NCBI RefSeq assembly: GCF_907164915.1
Contig: NC_061864.1
Span: forward strand, 11,787,889-11,851,888
Direction of reading: 5' to 3'
From: Impatiens glandulifera
Taxonomy: Eukaryota > Streptophyta > Magnoliopsida > Ericales > Balsaminaceae
DNA: 64,000 nt
Shown here piece after piece: positions 14,801 to 26,321 of the stretch. The notes beneath the pieces are model-generated. The model was not told the origin of the DNA and ran no database searches. It worked only from the letters and a program-made list of their open reading frames with translations. The translations under genes were made by a program, and so were the position numbers. Numbering within the stretch: position 1 is the stretch's first letter; every line of letters begins with the position of its first letter.

Positions 14801-17800
14801 TTAAAAATAAATAAATCTGCCAACCCATTGTCTGATGAAGTTGTGGAATTACCAGTCAGGTTTTTGTAGACATATATATGAATTAATGAATATAATGTGG
14901 ACTAAAATGAGCTCAACTTCCTCTGTGAGCTTTTATTGAACAATCGTCTAATGTAGACATAAGTATTATGGATGCATGTGTGTTTTTAACTGTCATCTGC
15001 GAGATGTTATATAAGATCGGTTTCATCTTGCATTAAAGATTTCTTTTTTAAAAGGCTGAATCTCTCTAGCTAATTTTACCTTGTTGTAACAAACCTGAAG
15101 TTTATGACATTCTTCACAACTCAAGGGATAGGAATATAAACCTTTTTCATCAAGGAATACATATTGCTGACATGAAATATAAACATAATTGTTTAACATT
15201 GCCTTGCTGCAATTATATTCCCAAAAAACAAAAATCACTGTCTTGCTGCAATTGGATTCGCTAAACAGACCTCTAACAACAACTAAACAACTAAGTATAG
15301 GATAAAAGATCCATAGGCTACCACTTTTTTCTGGGAATAAAAGTGCTCTTATCTAACTGAATTTAACTACCTGGATACCATTTAAGCAGAGACAGACAGT
15401 TTCTTGCTCTTTAGTCTGATTATTGCATACTATTTTGCAGGACTGGAAATGTATTATCTCAATGCTACTTGATGAGAACCCATTAATCGAGCTTACTGAT
15501 GAAGATGCCACAAATTTGATTCGGCTTCTTTGTGCTTCTGTCAAAAAGGCTGTAGGAGAGAGGATAGTTCCTGCAACTGATAACCGCAAGCAGTACTATA
15601 ACAAAGCTCAAAAGGTCAATGTCCCTACTGGGAGTAGTCTTACCCTATCTATCATTTTCCCTCAAGTATTGTGTTGCTTCATAGATGGTTCTCAATGTTC
15701 ACGAGTTCGAATATTTAGAAAATATTAATACCCGCATCCTCATTATTTTCCAGATTTTTACTACATTAGAAATTGTGAAAGTTGAGTTTTTTAGCAGCAC
15801 GGTGCTGCTCCTACAAATTGGGAGTCTTGGCTGTTTGTATGCTAGATAACTCTGGACTGTAAAGCTTATTGTCCAGACCCAGAAGTTCCTAAATAAGGTC
15901 AAACATACTAGGTTTTGGTGCTAAGAAATTGACGTGGAAACCAATCAATATGAGCAAGAATATCTGACAGGTCAGCTTATAAGTTGTATTCAGGTTGCAC
16001 TTGAGGGGATGTATCCAAGTGGCTGAATAAAACAGCCCTAACTATGGCCAAAACTACTTTGCTTTACTTACTCACTGTATCCTACTTCCACACCCAACAT
16101 CCAGCATTGGCTGGATGAGTTTTTTTCCCAGGATTTGGGCAATGTGCAACATTCAGTTTTCTTTTGGAATTTTGAGTTTATTTATGATCTCTATTTCACT
16201 TTTGATAGATGTCTGGATTCTGGACTAGTCAAATACTAAATCTCCTTGTGTCTGCCCAATAATAAGTGCTGATGTAGCAATTTGTTTTTGTTGAATTTGA
16301 CAGCTATTTTTATTTTGGAAAATTAATCTAGATAAGTTGGTTTTTGTTTATTACCAGGAACTGATAGATACGGATAGACGTAATATAACCATTGCCATGA
16401 TGAAGCGTTACCCACAGCTTCTTAGTAAATATATGGCTGATAAAGCAAAGATAGCACCACTAGTTGAGATTATCACTCATATGAACCTTGAACTCTATTC
16501 TTTGAAGAGACAGGAGCAGGTTGGTATCATGACTAATCCTTGACATTAATTTACATTTTTCATTACATAATCTTCATGTGACTTGTTTTTTGTATCCTCC
16601 TAGAATTTCAAATCAGCTGTCCAGATGATAAAAGAGGCATTTCTGAAGCATGCTGACAAAGATGCATTGAGATCTTGTGTGAAGGCTATCCATTTCTGTT
16701 CCAATGAGAGTCGGGGAGATTTACGAGATTTCGCGCAAAACAAACTTAAAGAACTTGAGGATGAGCTTACCACTAAGCTAAAATCGGCAATAAGAGAAAC
16801 TGTGGTAACTTCCTATAAAGCAGAGCCCTGGTCTATTGTTTTGTGATCTGAGTGAACTTATGTTTCAATTTCCAGGAAGGTGATGATGAGTCTGATGAGT
16901 ACACCCTTCTTCTGTGCCTGAAGAGGTTGTATGAGCTTCAACTGTCAAGACCAGTTTCTATTGAAAGCTTATATGAAGAAATGTCCAAATCTCTTCCAAC
17001 ATTTAGAAACGTGAACATTGAGGTGTGTTTTTTATTTCCATTCAGAGTACATTGTATTGTGTGCTTCTAATTTATGTGGTTGCTAATGGTCATTCAGGTT
17101 GTCATTTTTCTACTCCTCAACATGTATTTGCATGTTGCTTGGTCCCTGCACTCCATTATAAATAGTGATGCTGTGTCTGAGGAATCACTTTTCTCCTTAT
17201 CCTCTAAGCGAACCGCTCTCTTGCAGCAGCTTGAATACTTCCTGCAAAACCCTTCTGAGATTCAGGGGGAGGGAAGAAGGCTCATAAATCATTTAGCATG
17301 CAGGGTAAGGAGTCGCAGTACAGATTCTTGTATCATTTGGCATTCTATTCTTCTAAAGATTGAATTTTAGCAAAGAACTGTTTTTAGATTACTTCATTTA
17401 GTAAGGTTTCTGAATAAGAACATAGACTGATAACTTTTTATTATTGTTCAAGGTTTGCATATTACTTTCAGAAATGTGGTGCTTATTTAGAAAGTCGAAC
17501 TTTGCATCAACAAAGCTGGAAATCTTAGAATATAGTCCTGACCAGTCTATCCTTAGACAGTTCTGGGGCCTTTGTGAACAACAACTCAAGATTTCAGGTA
17601 ACTATTGATATTTTGGATACCATGCTGAAATCAATTGATCTCCCTTGACAAAGGTCAAATGGAAGAATATATTGTATATAAATACATTTTTTGGATTTTA
17701 TGAACAATGAAAGGGAAAAGTGAAGTTATAAACTCATTACCCTGTCATTTTAAGGTGTTCATACTCTACCAGTTTGCTTGATATGGTAGAGCAACACAAA

Positions 17801-19487
17801 TATGAAATACATACAGAATACTCAACAAGACATATATACATTTATCACTTTTGACCACTAAAAATGAGATGATGAAGAGATATTTTGCTATATCTTGTAC
17901 TTGAGTCCCCATGGGAAAAAGTTATCTGATTTTGTCTGTTTTTACCAGACTGAGATAGAAGACATGGAAACATGGCATCTCTCTTTCTGTACTGAATATT
18001 TTAACTATGTTTGGTTTGAGTGGAATTGGAATTGGAATTGGAATTGGAATTGGAATTGAATGTATATGATATTTTTTTTTATCAAATTTTCCATCCTCCC
18101 CACTTTAGAATTGCAACTTCTTTCTCCATACATAATAATTGAATTGTAACCAAATCCAATTATACATCCAAACAAACCCTAGATAAATTTGAAATTCAAT
18201 ACATCTGTCATTCTTCCCACAGATGAGGCAGAAGATGATGATGTCAATGCAGAGTACATAGAGGAGACAAACAGGGATGCAGTTATGATTGCAGCTGCAA
18301 AGTTGGTTGCTACTGATGCAGTACCTAAGGTAAATCGTTGAATATAATATTATCTGATAGGTTGTAGTAGTTTTGCCAATAAAGGTTGTTGCTAAAGGTA
18401 GTTCTTATGCATGCAGGGGTATCTTGGTCCAGAAATCATCTCTCATTTTGTGATGCATGGATCAAGTGTAGCTGAAATTATTAAAAATCTGGTAGCTGTT
18501 CTAAAGAAGAAGGAGGATGACATCTCTAACATTTTCAAGGAAGCAGTAATAAGGGTTAGCACCAATTACTCTTAACACACACCAAATTATGCAGATTTTA
18601 TTACTTCAAAACTCAAATTCTTATTAATTTTGATTTGGATAGGCCCATCAGCGGTATATGAAGGTCTACTCTGAAAGCAATGATGAAAGTCTAGCAGGGA
18701 AAAGCTTCCAAGAATGCAAAGATCTTGCTGCTAGGCTGTCTGGAACATTTGTAGGCATCGCAAGAAAGAAATATAGACCAGATATATTGAAAATTGTTAA
18801 GGAAGGGATAGAGTATGCATTTACTGATGCCCCAAAACGATTATCTTTTCTGGAAGGTGCTCTGATTCAGTTTGTTATGAAACTTCCTGCATCTGACATC
18901 CTGGACATGTAAGACAGTGTTATCCTTTTTTAATATTAATTATCTGGAAGTTGTATTTGTATATTCTTCAGATATAACAAACATCTGACTATTGTCTGCT
19001 TTCTAGTCTAAGGGATGTGCAGGGAAGAACAGAATTTGTTAACACTGAAGTAGACCCAAGTGGATGGCGCCCTTATCACACATTTGTGAACAGCCTACAG
19101 GAGAAGTATGCCAAAAACGACGATTTACAAGGTATAGTTACTCAAATAAACAAAAATGTCATTAATTCTAGTTAACCAGTAGTTAACCTGAATAAATATT
19201 TTGATTTTGAAGGGAGTATTTTTCTTTTTTGTTTGTTTGTTTGAGTTTTAGATGAAAAGGAGGGCGCAACTGTAAGACGACGAGGTCGCCCACGTAAGAA
19301 ACGTGATTTGTCAGGAAAGAAACTATTCGATGATCAAATTTCAAGTGAAGAAGAAGAAGAGAATGCTTCTGACCAAGAAGAAGAAGAAGAGGAGGAAGAA
19401 GAAGAAATGCCTTTAATACATTCAATTAAGTCTGCAGCCAAGCTCCGCAATTTGAGAGTTTCACGTGATTCAGTGCCAGCCAGCTAG
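11830..19487 (+). CDS. SCC3: Cohesin subunit SCC3 (STAG/stromalin), 21 exons
   Basis: HEAT-repeat subunit that binds the SMC1-SMC3-SCC1/REC8 ring and DNA, needed for sister-chromatid cohesion in mitosis and meiosis; nuclear. Exons: 11830-11877, 11981-12203, 12807-12919, 13012-13104, 13249-13409, 13493-13729, 13919-14063, 14160-14338, 14413-14558, 14630-14757, 15441-15614, 16358-16519, 16604-16804, 16876-17022, 17098-17304, 17453-17597, 18223-18329, 18417-18554, 18643-18908, 19007-19131, 19252-19487. The joined frame is 1126 residues with no break. A basic, acidic-patched N-tail precedes the STAG domain; the stromalin conserved domain follows, containing FVHRYRDIDPDVR (around residue 293). HEAT-like helices fill the centre. 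The C-tail holds RRRGRPRKKR, an AT-hook-like basic patch, then a glutamate-rich run. The ATG chosen gives MEEDTPVRSE and is the first in frame. Introns carry a retroposed tRNA and a probable MITE. The gene is convergent with UTP15. All splice sites used are GT-AG. Confidence 0.96.
12579..12659 (-). mobile_element. Retroposed tRNA-Arg(CCT)-like pseudogene/SINE in SCC3 intron 2
   Basis: Read on the minus strand this 81-base piece has an A box TAGCTCAGTGG, a perfect anticodon stem around TTCCTAA (anticodon CCT, arginine) and a decayed T arm with B-box-like TTAGAACCC. It is flanked by an 11-bp direct repeat GTTTATTTTTT (12568-12578 and 12660-12670) and, in its own orientation, ends in an A-rich tail. 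The duplication shows insertion by retroposition. The mispaired T stem and altered acceptor argue against a working tRNA. Confidence 0.65.
18008..18182. mobile_element. Probable MITE with (GGAATT)n in SCC3 intron 16
   Basis: The segment opens with GTTTGGTTTGAGTGGAATTGG and closes with a matching inverse (CCAATTATACATCCAAACAAACC), giving imperfect terminal inverted repeats. Six GGAATT units follow the left end (about 18021-18057). Flanking CTA trinucleotides are compatible with a 3-bp target duplication. Exact ends are uncertain. Confidence 0.45.
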
Positions 19488-20279
19488 CTCCTAGAATTCC
19501 TCTTTTAGATCTCTAAAGCCATTTTCTTGCTTCCCCTGCTCAATGATTGGGCAAGTCTTTTTCTTTTCTTTTCTTTTCTTTTCTTTTTGCTAGTTGTTGT
19601 GAATTATGTCTTGATTTTAGTGGTATACTGGTACTAGTTCTTACTTAACATATATACGGTTTGAATTTGAACTTGTATTTGGCATATACCAATACAATAT
19701 TTTGATTTATTGTTGTTTTTGAAAAAGTTGAGTCCTTTATTAAAATTATTGTCAAACAGGGAGCAACAATAATATGAGTTATTTAAATAATTCAACCAAA
19801 ACATTTTAATTTCCCTCTCATCAATAACATTATATAAAATACTAAAATATCATTATTACACAAAAACATTGTCAAAATTACACCAAAACATTGTCGCTTT
19901 AACATTAAGATGGAGGTTCATTAACCTTTTCTCTATAACATGGTAAGTTTGCACTGAATTTGAATGAGATGGGTCAGTTTTTTGTTTGCAAGCAATTGAC
20001 TTGGATAGGTATTGAATTTGCAGAGACATTCAATTCAGAGCTTGTATAACACTTCAAAAACCATAGATTACTGTAAGGGGTAATCTCCCCAAATTGATCC
20101 ACTTCCAACTAAATCAAAATCAATAAAGCAGTTAACACATTACAAAATTCAAAATTGTTCAAATAATTAACCCTTCAACACCCCAAAAAACAAAACACAT
20201 GAGCTCGGCGTGAATCTTACTAAAAAAAAGTCTTGATTTCTCATATAGAAACTGATTTTTAATGGAACAAAATTACCAG
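19488..20279. other. Convergent 3' region of SCC3 and UTP15
   Basis: No gene is seen. It should hold both 3' UTRs. A (TTTTC)n pyrimidine run lies at about 19560-19587. Confidence 0.6.
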
Positions 20280-21860
20280 TTAAGAAGAAATACTAGTTGG
20301 AGTAGTCCTCCCAGCAATCCTCAACAAAGGTGAGATGATCCCTTGTACTTCCTGCAAACACTCTTGAACTCTTATCTCTTCATCAACTGATCTTTTCAAA
20401 TTCCTAATATGCCCTTTCAATGTATCATCGAAACCATTTATATCTTCAACCCTCATCTCCACCACCTTCTTCGTTAACCTCAACAACAATCCTGCAAATC
20501 TCGGCACTGTCGAATACTTCTGCAAGAAACCCAAAAGCAAACCGAGCTCTTCAATCTCCAAATTCGAAACACATCTCATCAACTTCTTCCTAGCCACAAG
20601 CTCCTCCATAACCGCCACCACTTCCTCTGGATTCTTCCCTTCCAAAACAGCCACCAAAGCTTCCTTATGCCTAAACTTCTTCAGCAACTTATCGTGGGCA
20701 GACAACTTCACCTTCTTCGGCTTCATTATCGCATAATCACCCTCAGTAGGCTTCTCGTTTTGCCCTCTTTGGAAATACCGGAAATACGATGGCCTTAAAG
20801 ATCGTTTAACAGGTTCTAACTCCATTAGGGCATTATCCTCAGTCTTCTTGGTTTTCCTTTTTCCTGCATATATAATCCCATTTGAAGAACCTACAATTCT
20901 GGTTGATGTATCTGGAGAGAATGCAACTGATAACAATGGTGAAGGGAACCTCATTGAATATGTTATCTTGAATTTTCCATAATCAAAAGCTTTCAAATAC
21001 CCATCTAATGAAACACTCAGTATTCGAGCTTCTTCACCACCTTCTTTCCCAATCTTTCCTACACAGATTGAAGTTACAGTCTTGTTATGACTCTCCATTG
21101 AATACAACAGTTTCCCACCTCCAATTACATCCCAGATCTTCACTGAATTCCCTCCAGCAGTTGCTATTAACCCACCGGATGGCAGGAATATCACATCCTC
21201 CACCGGGCTTCCATGTTTGAGATCCATAACAGAGGTTCTATTTGAAGAAACCCTAACATCCCAAACCTTAATTGAATGATCATAAGAACCTGTGACAAAC
21301 ATATCATCACTAGCTGGGGATCCATCTCCGCACCGAACGTAATCTTTGTGACCTAGGAGATTGTAAATAGGGGTTTCGGTCGCAACATCCCAATACTTGA
21401 CGACCGCGTCATCACCGCCGGAGATGAGATGAAGCTTGTCAACGCGCGGGAACTTGACGAGGTGGACCGGCCTTGAATGGTTGCGGAGATGACGGAGAGA
21501 AGTTCGGCTCTTGACGTCGAATACTTTGATGACTCCGGAGTGAGACCCAGCAGCGATGAGGCGGCCATCTGATCGGTAAGAGGCGGAAGTGGCGGTATCG
21601 CTGAAGGCGGAGATGGTAGACTTGGGTTCGATAGTTTGGGAAGAGAATAGGGTAACGGTGGCTGAATGAGTGGCGGCGAAATCGTGAGGACTGATAGGAG
21701 AGAATGAGAGAGATGTGATTGAAGAGATTAAAGGTTTGCCTAGCGGCTGCGGTTTGAATGATTTCCAGAATCTGGATTCTGGGTTTGATTCAGAAGTGTT
21801 TGTGTTTGGCTTGAGCTTTGCTTTCACTGGGTAAGTCTTCACAAGTTCTTGTTCCGCCAT
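20280..21860 (-). CDS. UTP15: UTP15 / SLOW WALKER1, U3 snoRNP WD40 protein
   Basis: Nucleolar WD40 protein of the t-UTP/UTP-A part of the small-subunit processome, needed for 18S rRNA processing; the Arabidopsis homologue SWA1 is needed for female gametophyte progression. A single 526-residue exon, close to the family's usual length. The N-terminal half is a WD40 propeller (about residues 45-330) with readable repeats such as SGGDDAVVKYWDV, TGSYDHSIKVWDV and ATAGGNSVKIWDV. The last ~160 residues form the UTP15 C-terminal domain, including a basic KPKKVKLSAHDKLLKKF segment and the conserved FRHKEAL helix. ATG gives MAEQELVKTYPVK, matching the conserved start of plant homologues. It lies 0.8 kb from and convergent with SCC3, an arrangement also found in Arabidopsis. 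Confidence 0.96.
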   Translation of the reverse strand: MAEQELVKTYPVKAKLKPNTNTSESNPESRFWKSFKPQPLGKPLISSITSLSFSPISPHDFAATHSATVTLFSSQTIEPKSTISAFSDTATSASYRSDGRLIAAGSHSGVIKVFDVKSRTSLRHLRNHSRPVHLVKFPRVDKLHLISGGDDAVVKYWDVATETPIYNLLGHKDYVRCGDGSPASDDMFVTGSYDHSIKVWDVRVSSNRTSVMDLKHGSPVEDVIFLPSGGLIATAGGNSVKIWDVIGGGKLLYSMESHNKTVTSICVGKIGKEGGEEARILSVSLDGYLKAFDYGKFKITYSMRFPSPLLSVAFSPDTSTRIVGSSNGIIYAGKRKTKKTEDNALMELEPVKRSLRPSYFRYFQRGQNEKPTEGDYAIMKPKKVKLSAHDKLLKKFRHKEALVAVLEGKNPEEVVAVMEELVARKKLMRCVSNLEIEELGLLLGFLQKYSTVPRFAGLLLRLTKKVVEMRVEDINGFDDTLKGHIRNLKRSVDEEIRVQECLQEVQGIISPLLRIAGRTTPTSISS

Positions 21861-22378
21861 TGAAGCTCAAGAAGTAAGCTCCTCTTCTGGCGGCGACTCT
21901 GGTTTCTGCCCTGGTTATTATGAAGAATATATAGGGATAACATTTGTATTTTGATCCTTATATTTAAATGTAAATCTAATTTAGACCCCAAATGAAAACA
22001 TTGTTTAACTTTAACCCTTTTAGAGGTAAGTTCGACTTAATTTTTCCCATTACATTTTTTTTATTCAACATGTTAATTTCTCTCTTTTGGACAGTAATTA
22101 TAAAAATCTGGTTTTTATTTAATGAGTTAGTCAATTTTGACTATTTGACCTTAAATTGATATTAAGTAATAATTGTATTGAATAGTTTTTTTTTTTATTT
22201 GTAATGAGATTTTGTTCGATATAGATTTTTTTTATTTGCAATGATATTTTACTTGATATACATATAGATATAAAATCGAAATGAATGAGACCGTTTATAA
22301 TAAAATTAAACTTAAAAATATAAGAATTTAGCCCTCTTGTAAATTGAATAGGGTGGCACTCAAAATATATTCATAAAA
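21861..22378. other. UTP15 upstream region
   Basis: Short intergenic segment between the UTP15 start and the Helitron-like element. No second gene and no clear telo-box or site II element was seen, although such elements are common in ribosome-biogenesis promoters. Confidence 0.4.
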
Positions 22379-23715
22379 TCTCTATATATATAAAGATGCT
22401 TAATTTTTAAAGTGTCCGGATTACCGGGTCGAGAGTTATGGTTAATTTAGATATATGTGAGAGTAAATTGATACTTGGGTCGGATTGTGGATTGACCCGC
22501 CCATAAACTTAAAACGGTTAAAAATAAAATTAAAAATGCTATAAGTATGATTCGAACTTGCAACATAACAAAACAAGTATGACATTTTAACCAATTAGGC
22601 TAATAAGACTTTATAATTTAAATTCAACCCAAAATTTGATAAACGCGTGACATTTTAACAATATAAGTTTAACTTTTTAACTAATTAATCTATATATATA
22701 TATATAATGATGCTTAATTTTTAAAGTGTCCAGATTGCCGGGTCGAGAGCTGTGGTTAATTTGGATATATGTGAGAATAAATGGATATTTGGGTCGGATT
22801 GTGGGTTGACCCGCCCATAAACTTAAAACGGTTAAAAATAAAATTAAAAATGCTATAAGTATGGTTCGAACTTGCAACCTAACAAAACAAATACAACCTT
22901 TTAACCAACTAGACTAATAACACTTTATATTCAGCCCAAAATTTGAAAACGGCGTGACATTTTAACAATATAAGTTCAACTTTTTAACTAACTAATCTAT
23001 ATATATATAATGATGCTTAATTTTTAAAGTGTCCAGATTGTCGGGTGCTATAGGTATGGTTCGAACTTGCAAACTAACAAAAACAAGTACAATCTTTTAA
23101 CCAACTAGGCTAATAACACTTTATATTTTAAATTCAACCCAAAATTTGATAAACGCGTGAAATTTTAACAATATAAGTTCAACTTTTTAACTAACTAATC
23201 TATATATATATATAATGATGCTTAATTTTTAAAGTGTCCGGATTGTCGGGTCGAGAGCTGTGGTTAATTTGGATATATGTGAGAGTAAATGGATACTTTG
23301 GTCGGATTTTGGGTTGACCCGCCCATAAACTTAAAACGGTTAAAAATAAAAATAAAAATGTTATAGGTATGATTCGAATTTGCAACCTAATAAACAAGTA
23401 CAACCTTTTAACTAACTAGACTAATAACACTTTATATTTTAAATTCAACTCAAAATTTGATAAACGTGTGACATTTTAACAATATAAGTTCAACTTTTTA
23501 ACTAACTAATCTATATATATATATATATAATGATGCTTAATTTTTAAAGTGTCCGAATTGTCGGGTCGAGAGCTGTGGTTAATTTGGATATATGTGAGAA
23601 TAAATGGATACTTGGGTCGGATTTTAGGTTGACCCGCCCATAAAATTTTTATCGTAATATTTTTTTCACGATTTTTTATATTATTACTCGTGCAAATGCA
23701 CGGGATAAATGCTAG
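22379..23715 (+). mobile_element. Non-autonomous Helitron-like element made of tandem ~310-bp units
   Basis: The left end reads TCTCTATATATATAAAG directly after an A. The right end has a 6-bp stem hairpin CGTGCA-AA-TGCACG (23689-23702), then nine bases and CTAG, followed by T. TC at the 5' end, a hairpin, CTRR at the 3' end and insertion between A and T are the Helitron hallmarks. Inside are five unit starts (GATGCTTAATTTTT at about 22395, 22709, 23012, 23217 and 23532), spaced 314, 303, 205 and 315 bases; the third unit has an internal deletion of ~110 bases and the fifth is cut before joining the ~70-base 3' end. No Rep/helicase frame is present, so movement would need a partner. Confidence 0.72.
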
Positions 23716-24994
23716 TACGATAAAATATAACTATTTCAAATAATATGAGACTTGAATGTCTTTCTATCTTCAAGTTATTAAATTTGATTTTTTGGGTTGA
23801 AATAAGAAGGTATGATGACAAATTATTGAGTCCACTTTAGATTAGTCAAATAGACTCAAGACATACACAAGTTGACATGAAAACCTGATTATATTTAGAG
23901 TAATTTTGTATTTATTTACATCATTCTTTTTATATTGAGTGCAATCTTGACATTTGAATGAAAAGTGATTAAATAATAACTAAAAAATATTAAAAAACAA
24001 TGTGTATCTTCAATTTTAAAGAACAATTAAAATAACATTATAATATATTTAGATTTACAGACAAATTATTTTAGTTGCAAAATGCAATATCAATGAACAA
24101 ATTATTTAAATTCATTTTTTCAAAGTAAAATGACATAATAGTTTACAATAAAAACAAACTTTTTATTCCTCAAAATAATGTTTGCTCTTTAAAATCAACT
24201 TGCATCCCCTTAGTCCTTACAAAGATGTACCATTGACCTTTGAGATGGTGCAAGAAACCAAATAACCATCATAATATTTATTAATCAACTCAATTATATC
24301 ACATGGAACAAATTAATAAATAAAGAAGATGAATGTCCGCAATTATGTTGGCTAATGAATCGTTACTAGAAAATACTTGGTCTTAAGGCTCCTTCGGGCC
24401 ATATCTAACGTTATCATAGCGAGAAAATTATTAGCCTTGAGACATAAAAAAAATAAAGATAATATATTTGTTTAAACATTGAATCTTCAATCATGAAATG
24501 TGATGGCGTTATACAGTAATTTAAATTGCTAGATTGAAAGCAAATAAAGTGGAAATTTGAGTGTCAAATTCTGACTCTTTTGCCACAAAGAAGCATCAAC
24601 CTTTAACATATAGTTAGTGGTCATAGAAGACAGTCACACAATGGATATCTCACTAATCAAATATGTTTGATATCATTTTGATTATGAGACAAAAATATGT
24701 CAAATTAAACAATATGTGTTAAAAAGGTACTCATTGAAAAATGATTTTTATTTTTATTATTTAAATGTAAGATGCTAGTACGATCTCCTATTTAAAGGGT
24801 TCTATTTGAGAACTCAATCCCTCCTGATTTTTGTTATTTTATGAACCACACTTAGAATTTTTTTCAGTTAACCCAACAAAAATACTACCAATTAAGAGCC
24901 TACATTTTCTTCATGACTGCATCCTAAGCTCATAAAGATGCATACTTATTAAGTATCAATACTAATTACATATAAATTGAAGCAAATATATTTG

Positions 24995-25045
<51 letters not shown>

Positions 25046-26210
25046 GATGTGTAAGACCATAAATGACAAAAAAAAAAAAAAAAAAAAAAAAAAATAAATA
25101 AATATAGAAACCAACTAACACAAAGTATCTCGAGATTCTATCTGAAATGGACAACCATATAAGAATGATTTGAGGAAGGAAAATAAGAGGAAATAGCCAC
25201 TAAATCTAGACATCTAGTATAATTGCTGTTTTTTTACAGCTTTGTGGATATAAAATTTAGGTAAGAAGACCATTTAATATGATTCAAAATTAGGTACAAC
25301 CTCATAGCATATTCATAATTTTTTATAATATAATTATAGTATTTTAAATCAAACATCTCTTTAGTTTTCTAGATAATATCAAATTTTCTAATTATTGTAT
25401 TATTTTCTTGATTTTACACTTTCATATGCCATATATTATCCTATGGAAATTTTAACACAAATCATAAAAAATGGATGACTTCACTATTGGATAAGATTTA
25501 TTTGAAAAACTAAATGTAACATTAATATGATTACTCCAAACAAACAAATATGTCAAACTATTATAATAATCAAAATAAAAAATAGAGATAATTAACATGT
25601 CGATACGCAAAATATGTTATTAAGATTATCATTCAATTAACATTGTTTAAACGAATAACAACACCGTTATTATATTTTATTAAGGGCAATAATTGTATTG
25701 ACACTGAATAAATGAAATGATGCAATATGAGTTGTTGCTCAATTTTCTTTAAAGTTGTATGGGTGTTTTATTCTTTGGTCATAATTTATGAAACTATAAA
25801 TGTATTTACTTATTTTTATCGAGATAATCTTTAAAGTTGAGGTTCATTGGATTAAATAATTTAAAATATTTCGCTTGGTTTGAAAATATTCCAATATTTT
25901 TTTCTTTGTAATAATAAAGTTATTTGAATAAAAAATACTTATTTTAATAAATTGAATAAGAGCTAGGGGAAATTAGACAAGAGATTAAAAGGGCAAAGTG
26001 AGGGAAATTGTATGTAAATTTCTTGCCTTTTTACTAGGATTTTTGGCGCCCCATCTCTCGTTCTCTCTCTAGGATTCGTTTTTGTTTTGGCTATAATTAG
26101 TCCGAACTTTGGAAGATCCAACTCCAAAGCCATCTCACTGTTGTATTCTACTCTTCTTTGGTTGGATACATCACTCAAGCTCATTTTCTCCCCACTGGGT
26201 TTGAACAATC
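23716..26210. other. Intergenic DNA upstream of NDX
   Basis: AT-rich; no gene or RNA recognised. It contains an (AT)n run at 25001-25039 and a poly(A) run at about 25068-25094. The last ~250 bases become CT-rich and include CTCTCGTTCTCTCTCTAGG, as expected near a plant transcription start. Confidence 0.5.
25001..25094. repeat. (AT)n microsatellite followed by poly(A) run
   Basis: An AT dinucleotide tract (25001-25039) is followed after ~28 bases by a long A homopolymer (about 25068-25094). Confidence 0.9.
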
Positions 26211-26222
26211 CCTTCCGATTTT

Positions 26223-26274
26223 AGGGTTTACAGCTTCGGGGGGTCATTTCAATCTCCCTACAAATCTAGGGTTT
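26223..26274 (+). promoter_or_regulatory. Two telo-box-type AGGGTTT motifs in the NDX leader
   Basis: AGGGTTT occurs at 26223-26229 and 26268-26274, 50-100 bases before the NDX ATG. Such telo-boxes (reverse AAACCCT) are common in leaders and promoters of growth-linked plant genes and bind TRB/TRP-type factors. Role here is inferred. Confidence 0.4.
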
Positions 26275-26321
26275 TTGTCCAAATTTGTTCTTTCTAGGTG
26301 ATTCAGTCGATAGTCTCGACA

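Noticed and set aside
15023..15238. Minus-strand frame in an SCC3 intron
   Set aside because: It lies in the large intron between exons 10 and 11, has no domain and no start context.
22677..23403. Small minus-strand open frames in the tandem units
   Set aside because: They recur only because the unit repeats, and contain no domain; they are chance frames in repeat DNA.
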